64,000 bases of DNA from Motiliproteus sp965230185 (lineage in GTDB: Bacteria; Pseudomonadota; Gammaproteobacteria; Pseudomonadales; Balneatricaceae), in NCBI GenBank assembly GCA_965230185.1, contig OZ245995.1, positions 4,030,001 to 4,094,000 on the forward strand, read 5' to 3'. Below the pieces are notes generated by a model. That model was not told where the DNA came from and did no database searches. It saw only the letters and a program-made list of their open reading frames with translations. Shown in pieces: positions 17,393-24,949 of this stretch (its first letter is position 1; every line of letters begins with the position of its first letter). The position numbers and the translations under genes are program-made.

Positions 17393-18715
17393 TCAGTGAA
17401 CGGTTTTCGATGTCAAAGTAATTCGAGCAGTCAGAGACCGCAGGGCGATTTTTGGGGTTTTGCTGGTCAGTACAATGTTGTCGAAGTCAGGGACAACCGA
17501 CGACAGCCAGTCGCCCATTGATGATTCAGAGTTAACAACCGACTGCAGGGCTGTCAGGACATGCGCCTGTTCTGCATCACCAGCCGTAGACTCAGCGCCT
17601 ATGACGCTATGAATTGCGGTCAGCACCAGATCAGTAGCGACATCCGCAACCGTTGACTCAGCCGGCACTGAAGAGCCCGCGCCGGTCAGTTGGTGGATCT
17701 GCTGCAGCGCAGCCGTCAATGCATCAGAATCAACTCGACTATGCGCGCCGGTTAGTGCATGAGTCTGGCTGGCGCCGCCTGTTGTTGATTCCCCGTCAAC
17801 CCTGCTGGCCAATGCGGTAAGCACCAGCCCGGTAGCCAGATTGCCGATACTGGACTGCACGGCAACCGTGGAAGATAGGCCGGCAAGGGAGTGTATCTGT
17901 TGAGCAGCGGCGGCTGTTGATGCTGACAGAATAGTTGTCGCGAACGCTGTCAGGTTATGAGACTGCGACACATCGCCAAACGTGCTTTCGACCGATCCTG
18001 ACGAGTCACGCCCGGATAGCTGATGTTCCTGCACTACATCAGGCGAGTTCGACAAAACAGCTACAAGCGACTGAGAGCCTGACAATAAATGCTGCTGCAC
18101 AGCTGATGCGGTCGTGCTTTCAACAGATACGACACTGTGATCAGCGGTAGTGTCGTGAGTCGTACCCCCGCCACCCAGCGCACCAGCCTCGAAATCCGTT
18201 ATCTGGGCGTTTGGTTCAACGCCTTCCTGAATAATACCCTGGGTGGTTTCGGTCTGGTGATCCGTTACCGTCTGGTCAGCACCCTTCTGAACGTCATTCT
18301 CATAAATTCGAACGGTGCTGCCATCACGCTCCACCTTATAGGTGTTATTCGCAACACCCTGGAACGTCACAAGGTCAGTTTTTACGCCTGCAACATATCT
18401 CGTTAGGCGGAGACCAGCCCCGCCCGTACCGTACAGTCTCCAACCGATGTAATTCCGATCATCAACCAGGTTGATGCAGTAATAAACGTCAAAATTAGGC
18501 TCTAGCGCGGATGTCAGAGTCGCTTGCGTGTACTGATCCGCTGACCCCTGATCCGTGCACGCATAAATCGTATGATCAGTTGCGTTCGATACCTGATACC
18601 TGAGGCCGTTTGACTGTATCTCTGCGAAATATCCGCCGTCTTGTACCAGCGTCCAGCCGGCCCGATCCTCTAGTTTCTGGCCATCGCTACCGGTGAAATC
18701 ATCAGTAAAAGGCAT
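17393..18715 (-). CDS. Tail-fibre candidate: jelly-roll head plus ten 22-residue repeats
   Basis: A 440-residue protein. Residues 1-180 (PFTDDFTGSDGQKLEDRAGWTL..., YIGWRLYGTGGAGLRLTRY, NNTYKVERDGSTVRIYEN) look like a LamG/concanavalin-type carbohydrate-binding jelly roll. A GGGG hinge near residue 181 leads to ten tandem 22-residue units (187-406), each beginning HxLTG or LVLTA and containing S-x-V followed by EST. A 34-residue tail (IVLTSKTPKIALRSLTARITLTSKTVH) ends the chain. The gene sits between the lysis genes and terminase and not after the tape measure, which is an unusual place for a fibre. The role is inferred from architecture. Confidence 0.75.
   Translation of the reverse strand: MPFTDDFTGSDGQKLEDRAGWTLVQDGGYFAEIQSNGLRYQVSNATDHTIYACTDQGSADQYTQATLTSALEPNFDVYYCINLVDDRNYIGWRLYGTGGAGLRLTRYVAGVKTDLVTFQGVANNTYKVERDGSTVRIYENDVQKGADQTVTDHQTETTQGIIQEGVEPNAQITDFEAGALGGGGTTHDTTADHSVVSVESTTASAVQQHLLSGSQSLVAVLSNSPDVVQEHQLSGRDSSGSVESTFGDVSQSHNLTAFATTILSASTAAAAQQIHSLAGLSSTVAVQSSIGNLATGLVLTALASRVDGESTTGGASQTHALTGAHSRVDSDALTAALQQIHQLTGAGSSVPAESTVADVATDLVLTAIHSVIGAESTAGDAEQAHVLTALQSVVNSESSMGDWLSSVVPDFDNIVLTSKTPKIALRSLTARITLTSKTVH
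17498..18157 (-). repeat. Ten tandem 66-bp coding repeats (22 residues each)
   Basis: Ten consecutive units of exactly 22 residues, with no insertions, cover residues 187-406 of the fibre candidate. Shared positions are His (or Leu) 1, Leu 3, Thr/Ser 4, Gly/Ala 5, Ser 8, Val 10, Ser 14 and Gln 21. The DNA copies have diverged, so the array is old and not a recent slippage product. A regular beta-solenoid or helical hairpin stack is plausible. Confidence 0.9.
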
Positions 18716-19155
18716 CAGCCGAACTCCGCAGCTTTCTCAACCTCGTAGCGTCCAAATGACGTGAACCCGGCCTGAAAATGGCTGGCTAATAGCTTCAGGC
18801 AATCGCCGTAGGTCTGAGCCGTAAACAGCGGTGCCGTAGGCATCCAGCCCTCTGAGGCACACAAGCCCAACACCTCATCCTTGGTGGACTGAGGGACATC
18901 AGCCAGCGGTGTATCGAATGCGTGCGGGGGAAACATATACACCCCGTCGAGCGTATCCAGGTCCTCAATGGTCGGGCTGTCAGACTCCACGAATATCAAT
19001 ACGTGCGGACCGTCCGGCAGGCCATTAGCGTCAGCGTCCGGATAAACCATTGAGCATGCAAACGGCCCGCTCACGACGGATTCACCCTGCTCAACAATCG
19101 GGTTAAGCACTTGGTTACCAACCAGTTGCCAGCCTGTGACAAACGCTCTGATCAT
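18715..19155 (-). CDS. Hypothetical phage protein upstream of fibre gene
   Basis: A 146-residue protein, with the start placed at ATG 19155 (MIRAFVTGWQLVGNQVLNPIVEQG). An in-frame ATG at 19206 would add 17 residues of low likelihood. It has alternating beta segments and a C-terminal helix (FTAQTYGDCLKLLASHFQAGFTSFGRYEVEKAAEFG). It ends on the start codon of the fibre candidate (one base shared), which suggests coupled translation and a related structural role. No family was recognised. Confidence 0.65.
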   Translation of the reverse strand: MIRAFVTGWQLVGNQVLNPIVEQGESVVSGPFACSMVYPDADANGLPDGPHVLIFVESDSPTIEDLDTLDGVYMFPPHAFDTPLADVPQSTKDEVLGLCASEGWMPTAPLFTAQTYGDCLKLLASHFQAGFTSFGRYEVEKAAEFG

Positions 19156-19227
19156 CGTTTCGCCCGAATAGTGATGGTCATGCACTGCCAGGCACACCAG
19201 CCGCATAGCTAATCGTTATCATCTGAA

Positions 19228-19473
19228 TCATGGTTCCACCAGAGTCACTATTTCTTTGCCGTTTCGCTCATACCGGGCTCGCTTAACACCCATTTCATGC
19301 AGCGCTTGATGTAGCGGCTTTGTGGACAGGCTCCCATGAGCACCTGATAACCAGACCTCTTCATCGGAGAGCCATTGGATAGTCACTATGCAGTCATAAG
19401 GATCGCGGTTTTCGTACGAGCCGTTATGGTAGAGCCGGATATGGCCGGCAATGGGCGAATAGTGGTAGTTCAT
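19228..19473 (-). CDS. Hypothetical phage protein, 81 residues
   Basis: A small soluble protein starting MNYHYSPIAGHIRLYHNGSYENRDPYDCIVTIQWLSDEEVWLSGAHGSLS. The mix of aromatic and charged residues suggests a compact beta fold followed by a helix (KPLHQALHEMGVKRARYE). It is the first gene after the lysis cassette and is separated from it by 40 bases. The function is unknown. Confidence 0.6.
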   Translation of the reverse strand: MNYHYSPIAGHIRLYHNGSYENRDPYDCIVTIQWLSDEEVWLSGAHGSLSTKPLHQALHEMGVKRARYERNGKEIVTLVEP

Positions 19474-19513
19474 GAAGCACTGAATCTGGCCACCCTGGCC
19501 TCAACAGCTTTCC

Positions 19514-19768
19514 TTAGCCACCCCTATCTTGCTCGATGGACTCTTCGCAATGGTTGGGGTCAATCGGATGTAAAACATGCCTGCATATCCAGGTGCAGAC
19601 GGTGCACGTCTTCGTGCGTGAATTCTTGCCCATGACGCTAGACAGGGTTTCATCCGGGTGGCCGAACCGGGCGCCGGACTTGGCAACCAGCATATTCAGC
19701 AGCGGAGACAGCAGGACATTGAAAAACTGATCAACGGATATCAGCAGATTCCACAGCCAGCGAATCAC
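19514..19768 (-). CDS. Small membrane-anchored protein of lysis cassette
   Basis: An 84-residue protein with a GTG start that overlaps the holin stop by 4 bases. It has an N-terminal hydrophobic segment (MIRWLWNLLISVDQFFNVLLSPLLNMLV) followed by a polar tail with cysteines and histidines (CTVCTWICRHVLHPIDPNHC). The Cys/His cluster may bind a metal. Proteins of this form recur behind holins in marine prophages. The role in lysis is inferred from position. Confidence 0.65.
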   Translation of the reverse strand: MIRWLWNLLISVDQFFNVLLSPLLNMLVAKSGARFGHPDETLSSVMGKNSRTKTCTVCTWICRHVLHPIDPNHCEESIEQDRGG

Positions 19769-20142
19769 CGCTTGTACTCCCGCATGATCTTTTCACCGGA
19801 TCGCCCAACCACATAACCGCCTATACCAACCTTCACGATACCCAGGAGGGCGACAATTTGAGCCTCGGACAAGTTTTCAGGCGTGAAGCCAAGCCAATGA
19901 GCGCCGATCAGCCCCGTAAAAGACAGCATCACCAGCGGGCGCCAGTTCCGCTGCAGCCAGGACTCGCCGTTCGCTTCGGCGGTAATCACCTGAACCGCGC
20001 CTTGCAGTTCCGACTGAGCCATTCCCATCGCCTGCAAGGTGATATCGGCTTTCAGCTTCTCCGCATCGTCTTTGTCCGGGACAGCCTTGTCGATCGCCTT
20101 ACCGATCAGCCCAGTAACTGCAGGTATCAGCGCATGAATCAT
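19765..20142 (-). CDS. Holin, GTA 3TM-like
   Basis: A 125-residue membrane protein. The segment GESWLQRNWRPLVMLSFTGLIGAHWLGF and the later LLGIVKVGIGGYVVGRSGEKI match the 3TM holin family first seen in gene transfer agents. It would release the endolysin by forming holes in the inner membrane. It overlaps both neighbours by 4 bases within the lysis cassette. Confidence 0.85.
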   Translation of the reverse strand: MIHALIPAVTGLIGKAIDKAVPDKDDAEKLKADITLQAMGMAQSELQGAVQVITAEANGESWLQRNWRPLVMLSFTGLIGAHWLGFTPENLSEAQIVALLGIVKVGIGGYVVGRSGEKIMREYKR

Positions 20143-20438
20143 TGTCGGATATCCCGTATGTACTCGAAAATCCGGTCCAGCTTAGAATCTATCTTATCGA
20201 TTGCCCGCTGCTGGTCGGCCTCGGCACGCTCAATGCGCCCCTGATTGGTCTTGATAGCCTGTTCGTTCAGGCTAATCCGCTCTTCCTGACCGGCGATGAA
20301 CCAGAAGCCGGCTATCACAATACTGAACGTTGTCAGAAGGTGACCAACAGATACACTGCGATCTAAATGCCACTGTCGGCTTGCTTCTCTGCGCTCCGGA
20401 CCTGAATAGCCGCCTGTCTGAATTTGACGGTCGCTCAT
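20139..20438 (-). CDS. Membrane protein with coiled coil, lysis cassette
   Basis: A 99-residue protein with a polar N-terminus containing GPERREASRQW, a single membrane span at about residues 33-51 (LLTTFSIVIAGFWFIAG), and a C-terminal coiled coil (NEQAIKTNQGRIERAEADQQRAIDKIDSKLDRIFEYI). The topology resembles a pinholin accessory or an inner-membrane spanin. It is coupled to the endolysin and holin genes by 4-base overlaps. The exact role is not known. Confidence 0.75.
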   Translation of the reverse strand: MSDRQIQTGGYSGPERREASRQWHLDRSVSVGHLLTTFSIVIAGFWFIAGQEERISLNEQAIKTNQGRIERAEADQQRAIDKIDSKLDRIFEYIRDIRQ

Positions 20439-20860
20439 ACAGCCCCCGGGAACTCGCCGCGGACCATGCCATCAACCAGCTTCTTGGCCCTGTTGCCCAC
20501 CTGGTGATACCACTGGGAATCAGCCATCTCAGTCGCCGCCAACACATAATCGCCGTCAGCCAGAGCCGCCCACATACGCCGGAATCTACGAAGAGAAGAG
20601 ATGCCCAGGTTGAAACACATATCCACCAGGATCATCTGGCGCTCGGTATCCAGTTCGCAGTAGGTGTCGATACGCTCCAGATCCTTCAGGGCTCCAGCGA
20701 TGTCAGACTTCAGCAGCGCCTCGGCTATCTGGACCGGGATGCCGTTGTCTTCGATGTTGTGCCCGTAGCCGATAGTCCACTTACCGGCCGGGCATTTGTA
20801 CGGCGTCAGGGACAATCCCTCATGCGCCTTGATGTGCTCCGCTACTCGGTCAAAGTTCAT
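20435..20860 (-). CDS. Endolysin, T4-type lysozyme (GH24) with Cys in triad
   Basis: A 141-residue muramidase that cuts peptidoglycan between MurNAc and GlcNAc. The triad spacing is Glu14-8-Cys23-5-Thr29 (AHEG...YKCPAGKWTIGYGH). T4 lysozyme has Asp in the second place, and cysteine is a known accepted variant in phage lysozymes. The C-terminal WYHQVGNRAKKLVDGMVRG matches the family. No signal peptide or SAR segment is seen, so export depends on the holin. It is the first gene of the cassette. Confidence 0.93.
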   Translation of the reverse strand: MNFDRVAEHIKAHEGLSLTPYKCPAGKWTIGYGHNIEDNGIPVQIAEALLKSDIAGALKDLERIDTYCELDTERQMILVDMCFNLGISSLRRFRRMWAALADGDYVLAATEMADSQWYHQVGNRAKKLVDGMVRGEFPGAV

Positions 20861-20875
20861 GAGGGGTTATTCCTG

Positions 20876-20904
20876 GAATAAAAAAGGGCCGCTACCAGCA
20901 GCCC
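20876..20904 (-). terminator. Terminator between secreted-protein gene and endolysin
   Basis: On the minus strand GGGCTGCT/AGCGGCCC forms a hairpin followed by a run of T ending in ATT. It ends the transcript of the 20935-21285 gene just ahead of the lysis cassette. Confidence 0.7.
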
Positions 20905-20934
20905 AAAACGAAGGAGGTCATTCAACAATCACGG

Positions 20935-21285
20935 TCAGGCTCGCCAGCCCACTTCAGGTTTCCGGGTAACGGCATCAGTCGTTGAGCTGTAGCTATCGAA
21001 CGTCGCAGCGGCATAAATACCCGTACCGTCCGGCCACTTGCCGGAAACATCGGTATTCGAGGAGCCGGCACCGACAGCGCAATCAGTTACCTTTGACGGT
21101 CGTTCATGTTCCAGCGCAGCAACCTCCAGCACAGGGACAGCCCGAGCGGGAAGCACGAAGTCGGGAGCGTCGGTCACAACGGCGGGCTGACCGAAGCCGG
21201 CCAGCGGTGACGCGAACGATTGAGCGGGCACCAAAGCCATACAGCAGGCAATAAGCATCCCCGCAAGAAGTCCGAGTTTCTTCAT
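20935..21285 (-). CDS. Secreted or lipoprotein-like phage protein between two terminators
   Basis: A 116-residue protein with an N-terminal signal (KKLGLLAGMLIACCMALVPAQSFA). It could be cleaved after SFA by signal peptidase I; alternatively LIAC resembles a lipobox. The mature part has no known domain (LPARAVPVLEVAALEHERPSKV...WPDGTGIYAAATFDSYSSTT). Terminators on both sides (21339-21368 and 20876-20904) make it an independent unit, like a moron gene. A role in the lysogen's envelope, such as superinfection exclusion, is possible but not shown. Confidence 0.7.
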   Translation of the reverse strand: MKKLGLLAGMLIACCMALVPAQSFASPLAGFGQPAVVTDAPDFVLPARAVPVLEVAALEHERPSKVTDCAVGAGSSNTDVSGKWPDGTGIYAAATFDSYSSTTDAVTRKPEVGWRA

Positions 21286-21338
21286 CGCGTGAGTCTCTTT
21301 GAGTTATTGGGAAAGATCGATACAAAACCAGCGGGCAC

Positions 21339-21368
21339 AAAAAAGCCCCGGGGTTAACCGAGGCTTTC
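21339..21368 (-). terminator. Terminator after the Bro-N protein gene
   Basis: AGCCTCGG and CCGGGGCT form the stem around TTAACC on the minus strand, and six T follow. It lies between the antirepressor-like gene and the secreted-protein gene. Confidence 0.75.
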
Positions 21369-21453
21369 TGTCGTGCGCAAAACCGCATCGTGGCCTAAAC
21401 CATACCAAACTCCGCGCGGGGAGCACACCCCTACGACAGTTTATTTTATTTCG

Positions 21454-22152
21454 TCAGTCGCTGGGACTGTCCGTATGGCCGGTTGACCGGTTCTCCTTCA
21501 TCTGCCGCAGTTCTTCCAGGAACTGCCAGCGCTGCTCTTCATCCAGCTTCGCCACCCCCGCAACAATCATCGTATCGGTGACTTTCCCCGGTTCGTTCTC
21601 GATACCGAGGCTTTCCAGCTCGATCTCTTCCACCCGATGACGGGCCAGCCCCATCAGGGCACCGAGATCCTGTCGCCGGACCAGGGCAAACTCGCGCATA
21701 TACTCCCGGATGTATTTGTGAATGTTCTGGTTATTGACCACCGCGCTGTCAGCCGGGATCGGCACCAGCGGTTTTACCTGGCCGTTATCGATGGTCATCA
21801 CATAGCGCTGACATTCTGGCAAGGCTGGCGCTTGCGGCTGTCCAATTTTCTCCAGCACATCCAGCACCCATTGCCGGAATGCTTTGGCGCGATCGGTACG
21901 GGCGAACATGGCTATCAGGTGACAGCCGCGCGGGGAGAAGACCCGAGTCCTCGAGCGCTTAATCTGGATTATTTGAGCCATATCTGGCGTGAACTCGTCC
22001 TGATGACGCGTCCACAGTTCATGGACGCCTCTGCGATCACGCATACCCAACGCGTCCGCAATCTGTGGACCTGTAAGCCAAGGCTGATTGTTTAGATTTA
22101 CCACGGTTAGAGACTGGTTGCCGAATTGAATGGCAGAAGGAAGGATATTCAT
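21454..22152 (-). CDS. Bro-N family phage antirepressor-like protein
   Basis: A 232-residue protein. The N-terminal half (IQFGNQSLTVVNLNNQPWLTGPQIADALGMRD...FTPDMAQII...RVFSPRGCHLIAMFARTDRAKAFRQWVLDVLE) is a Bro-N domain, a DNA-binding module shared by phage antirepressors and baculovirus BRO proteins. The C-terminal half is helical and charged. It lies at the head of the lysis/late region with its own terminator, not in the immunity region, so it could be a regulator or a moron. Confidence 0.8.
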   Translation of the reverse strand: MNILPSAIQFGNQSLTVVNLNNQPWLTGPQIADALGMRDRRGVHELWTRHQDEFTPDMAQIIQIKRSRTRVFSPRGCHLIAMFARTDRAKAFRQWVLDVLEKIGQPQAPALPECQRYVMTIDNGQVKPLVPIPADSAVVNNQNIHKYIREYMREFALVRRQDLGALMGLARHRVEEIELESLGIENEPGKVTDTMIVAGVAKLDEEQRWQFLEELRQMKENRSTGHTDSPSD

Positions 22153-22313
22153 AACAAGCTCCCATAGGGTCGATTACCCCACCCCCAAGAGCTGCGAATC
22201 TCAAATGGAGGCGGACCGAACAGGGTTCGCAGTACCGGCCCTACAGGATACCGGCCAGCCCGAAAGCTGCCCCGCCCGGCCCGCCAAAAACTGACGTGCA
22301 CGAGCTGCGCCCA

Positions 22314-22337
22314 CAAAAAAAGACGCGGTGCGCGTCT
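22314..22337 (-). terminator. Terminator upstream of the Bro-N gene
   Basis: On the minus strand AGACGCG-CAC-CGCGTCT is followed by seven T. It would stop transcription arriving from the right, isolating the Bro-N, lysis and structural genes from the early operon unless an antiterminator acts. Confidence 0.8.
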
Positions 22338-22474
22338 CTGTAGGCACCTGTAGGTTATTCGAGCTGCGAAACCCGGCATCAGATTTTGCTGATGCCTTTT
22401 CAAAATAGCCCGCCGGCCAGGTGCCTGTCAACGCAACACTGAATCCAATTGCCCCTTTTACCAACCTGTTGCCA

Positions 22475-22494
22475 TACTGTCCTAACGGACAGCC
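22475..22494 (+). promoter_or_regulatory. Candidate LexA box before exonuclease-BRCT gene
   Basis: TACTGTCCTAACGGACAGCC has the LexA skeleton CTGT-N8-ACAG with the correct spacing, but a GC-containing centre where the consensus is AT-rich. It lies 22 bases before the start codon of a DNA-metabolism gene. TTGCCA just upstream could be a -35. Confidence 0.45.
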
Positions 22495-22515
22495 ACCAAA
22501 CCAGGGATCGGGACT

Positions 22516-23379
22516 ATGGACTTCATTACTATCGATGTTGAAACCGCAAATGCTGATATGTCATCAATCTGCCAGGTAGGCATTGCGGTTTTCAAAAACA
22601 ACACTCTTCACTCTGAATTCGTGTCACTGGTTGACCCCCAGGACGAATTCGACTTCATCAACATTGAAATCCACGGCATAGAGCCTGAAGACGTCGAATT
22701 TGCACCGACGTTTGCAGAGCTTTACAACGACATCCGCGGATTACTGAACGGCCAGATAGTCGCCTGCCATACCCACTTCGATCGAACCTCAGTCACAAAG
22801 GCGTGCAGTAAGGCTGGGGTACCGGCGCCAGACTGCCGATGGCTCGACACTGCCCGCGTCGTCCGCAGAGCATGGGAGCAATTTGCCTGGAGCGGGTATG
22901 GACTCAGCAACGTCTGTAAACACATTGGTTTCAGATTCCAGCACCATGACGCCCTCGAAGACGCCAAAGCCTGCGGCGCTGTGCTTATCGCTGCATCCGA
23001 TGCGACCGGGCTATCCTTGGATGAGTGGTTCAGCAGGGTTAACAAACCAATCGACCCGACCAGCCTCAGCACAGGAGCAGCCATTAATCGCGATGGAAAT
23101 CCGAACGGCATCTTGTTTGGCGAATCCGTCACCTTTACCGGCGCTCTGGAGATCACCAGAGCCGAAGCTGCCGACCTTGCCGCACTCGCTGGCTGTTCAG
23201 TAGGCCAAGGCGTCACTAAGAAAACAACGCTGCTGGTTGTCGGTGACCAGGACATCAGCAAACTTGCCGGCAAAAAGAAAAGCTCCAAGCACCTGAAGGC
23301 CGAAAAGCTTATTGCCGCAGGGCAGTCGATCCGGATTGTCGGGGAAAGTGATTTCAAGAGCATGGTTGAGAATACTTAG
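22516..23379 (+). CDS. DnaQ-like 3'-5' exonuclease fused to BRCT domain
   Basis: A 287-residue protein transcribed against its neighbours. Residues 1-165 are a DEDDh exonuclease: ITIDVETA (Asp-x-Glu), the second acid in CHTHFDR, and the H-D pair in FQHHDALEDAKACG. Residues 195-285 are a BRCT domain (GESVTFTGALEITRAEAADLAALAG...KKTTLLVVGDQD). The same pairing is seen in DNA polymerase III epsilon-like proteins of many bacteria. The opposite strand, its own promoter region and the LexA-like box suggest a moron gene for DNA repair or nucleic-acid defence. Its 3' end overlaps the convergent gene by 26 bases. Confidence 0.9.
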   Translation: MDFITIDVETANADMSSICQVGIAVFKNNTLHSEFVSLVDPQDEFDFINIEIHGIEPEDVEFAPTFAELYNDIRGLLNGQIVACHTHFDRTSVTKACSKAGVPAPDCRWLDTARVVRRAWEQFAWSGYGLSNVCKHIGFRFQHHDALEDAKACGAVLIAASDATGLSLDEWFSRVNKPIDPTSLSTGAAINRDGNPNGILFGESVTFTGALEITRAEAADLAALAGCSVGQGVTKKTTLLVVGDQDISKLAGKKKSSKHLKAEKLIAAGQSIRIVGESDFKSMVENT

Positions 23380-23683
23380 CCTCAAACTCCGCTCTAATCG
23401 CTCTCTGCTCTTCGATAATTTCCAGAAGATATGGCGCGCACTCTTCGCCATATGTTTCGGGTGAGCTCTTCAAAAGCCGTACCGACTCACTGGTAAATCG
23501 TTCTGGCTCTTCTCTGAAGCGCCGTTCCCACTCCGTGAACGCTGACGCCAGATCACGCTCAGTCACCGATATGGGTTTCTCAGCCTCTTCGCGCCACGGA
23601 TGAAGGCTGCATCTCCAGCCGCCTACGCCTACTATTGCGATTAACAGCACCACTATTCCGACTACAAGCATTTGCTCATTCAT
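23354..23683 (-). CDS. Small single-span membrane protein
   Basis: A 109-residue protein with a membrane anchor at residues 5-22 (MLVVGIVVLLIAIVGVGGW) and a charged cytoplasmic helix-rich tail (TERDLASAFTEWERRFREEPERF...YLLEIIEEQRAIRAEFEAKY). It is the last gene of the early leftward operon and overlaps the convergent exonuclease gene at the 3' end. No family was recognised. Confidence 0.65.
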   Translation of the reverse strand: MNEQMLVVGIVVLLIAIVGVGGWRCSLHPWREEAEKPISVTERDLASAFTEWERRFREEPERFTSESVRLLKSSPETYGEECAPYLLEIIEEQRAIRAEFEAKYSQPCS

Positions 23684-23695
23684 CAGTAATCCCTC

Positions 23696-24094
23696 CTACC
23701 CAGCCAGCCGCGCCGCCAGCATATGTTCCGCTTCTGAAATAAACCGGCGATACCGGGTCTCCCCCACATCAATACCCCGGGCCTTGTCCATCACACTGCC
23801 GTCTGAGCTGTAGTGATGCAGCCAGACCAGGGCCGCCCGCTGATTTACCCGTGAGCAGGCTTCCAGCGCGGTCAGCGTTTCAATAATGCGCGGCTCGTCC
23901 GTCCGCTCGTACTGCTCCAGTGAAATAATCGCGCTCAGGTTGCTGATGTCGATTCCAGATCCGCCCCGGGGCTGTCCGACCTGGGCCAGCGGGGAAATGC
24001 CGGTCCCCACCCCCTGCGTCTGCATACCGTTGCGGATATAGCTCCCCACCAGTTCGCCACGTTGCTGAATGTCCCGTCGCGTGCGCTCATTCAT
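23696..24094 (-). CDS. Putative Q-like late antiterminator
   Basis: A 132-residue protein starting at ATG 24094, with GAGGGGGA as ribosome-binding site. The C-terminal part (RAALVWLHHYSSDGSVMDKARGIDVGETRYRRFISEAEHMLAARL) resembles the sigma-4-like helix-turn-helix at the end of Q/ArpU-type phage regulators. It sits where lambda has Q: last in the early operon and before lysis genes. Multiple terminators lie downstream in the late operon, which fits a need for antitermination. The call is by position and motif likeness. Confidence 0.55.
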   Translation of the reverse strand: MNERTRRDIQQRGELVGSYIRNGMQTQGVGTGISPLAQVGQPRGGSGIDISNLSAIISLEQYERTDEPRIIETLTALEACSRVNQRAALVWLHHYSSDGSVMDKARGIDVGETRYRRFISEAEHMLAARLAG

Positions 24095-24287
24095 TGTCGG
24101 TCCCCCTCGGCCTGACCTCACACCACCCCAAATAGCGGTGATCACTGAACATGCTTTTCTGAATCCTCACCAGGTGCGCCACTGCTGGTCTTAACGCCTC
24201 CGGTGTTTTCCGGTACTCGGTGGCCATCGCTGCCCGGTCCGGGTAATGGGCCAGTATCTGGTTGGCCCACCTGTGCTCCTTTCTCAC
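24087..24287 (-). CDS. Small phage protein of nin-like region
   Basis: A 66-residue protein. A GTG start at 24287 overlaps the stop of the upstream gene (GTGA), and its own end overlaps the next gene by 8 bases. The sequence is helical and basic (RKEHRWANQILAHYPDRAAMATEYRKTPEALRPAVAHLVRIQ...). The tight overlaps on both sides are the main evidence that it is real. The function is unknown. Confidence 0.6.
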   Translation of the reverse strand: MRKEHRWANQILAHYPDRAAMATEYRKTPEALRPAVAHLVRIQKSMFSDHRYLGWCEVRPRGTDNE

Positions 24288-24949
24288 TCCGGCCGGTAAC
24301 AGCCAGGCAGCAGAGCCACGACGTTGTGCTGGTTCGCCCACCGGTAGAGAATCCCCGGCGGGATCTCACTCCAGCTGTCGAACTGCAGCTGCGACTTCAG
24401 CGTTTCCCACCCCCAGCGCTGCACGTTCTGCATACTGGCCTGATTGAACCAGTCCCGGGCGTGCTGCTCTGTCCGGACGGAGGCGACGTGCCCCATCAGC
24501 GGGGCCAGTTCGCCGTGGTGGTGTTGCAGCTGGTGCAGCCGATCGACCATCGGCACACCCATGTATTCCGGTTTGAACCCCGTGCCGGAGTCACCGGCCC
24601 GACGGACGTGGCAATAAGTGCAGCGCTCCTCCCCCTTATCCGGGTCCAAGTCGTAACCACGGGTGACAACGCATCGCTGCTTACGGGTCCAGGCCTGGTA
24701 TTCAGCATCCGGTCCGATGGCCCGCCAGACATCCGGGCAACGGAAGAAGCTGGACTGACGCAGCGCCTTGGCGTGCATCCCGTACCGGCGGCTCTGCACC
24801 GGAACAATGGCCGCCGTCGCGTTCGGCTGGCGGAAATACCGGGACGCCTCGTTAACGTCCTCTGTCTCTACCCTCAGAACGATCTCGCTATAGCCGTCAG
24901 GGTGACGGGTGATCGGACTGGCGATTACGGGGATTGCTGCTTCGGTCAT
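24284..24949 (-). CDS. Putative HNH/DUF968-like nuclease or recombination factor
   Basis: A 221-residue protein. The centre CTYCHVRRAGDSGTGFKPEYMGVPMVDRLHQLQHHHGE resembles DUF968/Ref-like phage proteins with an HNH-type zinc site: a CxxCH pair, a VP segment and closing histidines. The N-terminus is likely beta-rich and the C-terminus helical with tryptophans. It lies in a nin-like run of recombination genes. Nuclease activity is inferred. Confidence 0.65.
   Translation of the reverse strand: MTEAAIPVIASPITRHPDGYSEIVLRVETEDVNEASRYFRQPNATAAIVPVQSRRYGMHAKALRQSSFFRCPDVWRAIGPDAEYQAWTRKQRCVVTRGYDLDPDKGEERCTYCHVRRAGDSGTGFKPEYMGVPMVDRLHQLQHHHGELAPLMGHVASVRTEQHARDWFNQASMQNVQRWGWETLKSQLQFDSWSEIPPGILYRWANQHNVVALLPGCYRPE

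Larger units (their letters stand above)
22153..22515. other. 363-bp non-coding control region
   Basis: This stretch has no convincing gene. It holds a minus-strand terminator (22314-22337), probable minus-strand promoter space for the Bro-N gene, and a LexA-type palindrome at 22475-22494 ahead of the plus-strand exonuclease gene. Its GC-rich open frames have unnatural composition. Confidence 0.6.

Noticed and set aside
22149..22464. Two overlapping small minus-strand frames in the control region
   Set aside because: Their composition is unlike real proteins, they span a terminator, and neither has a ribosome-binding site.
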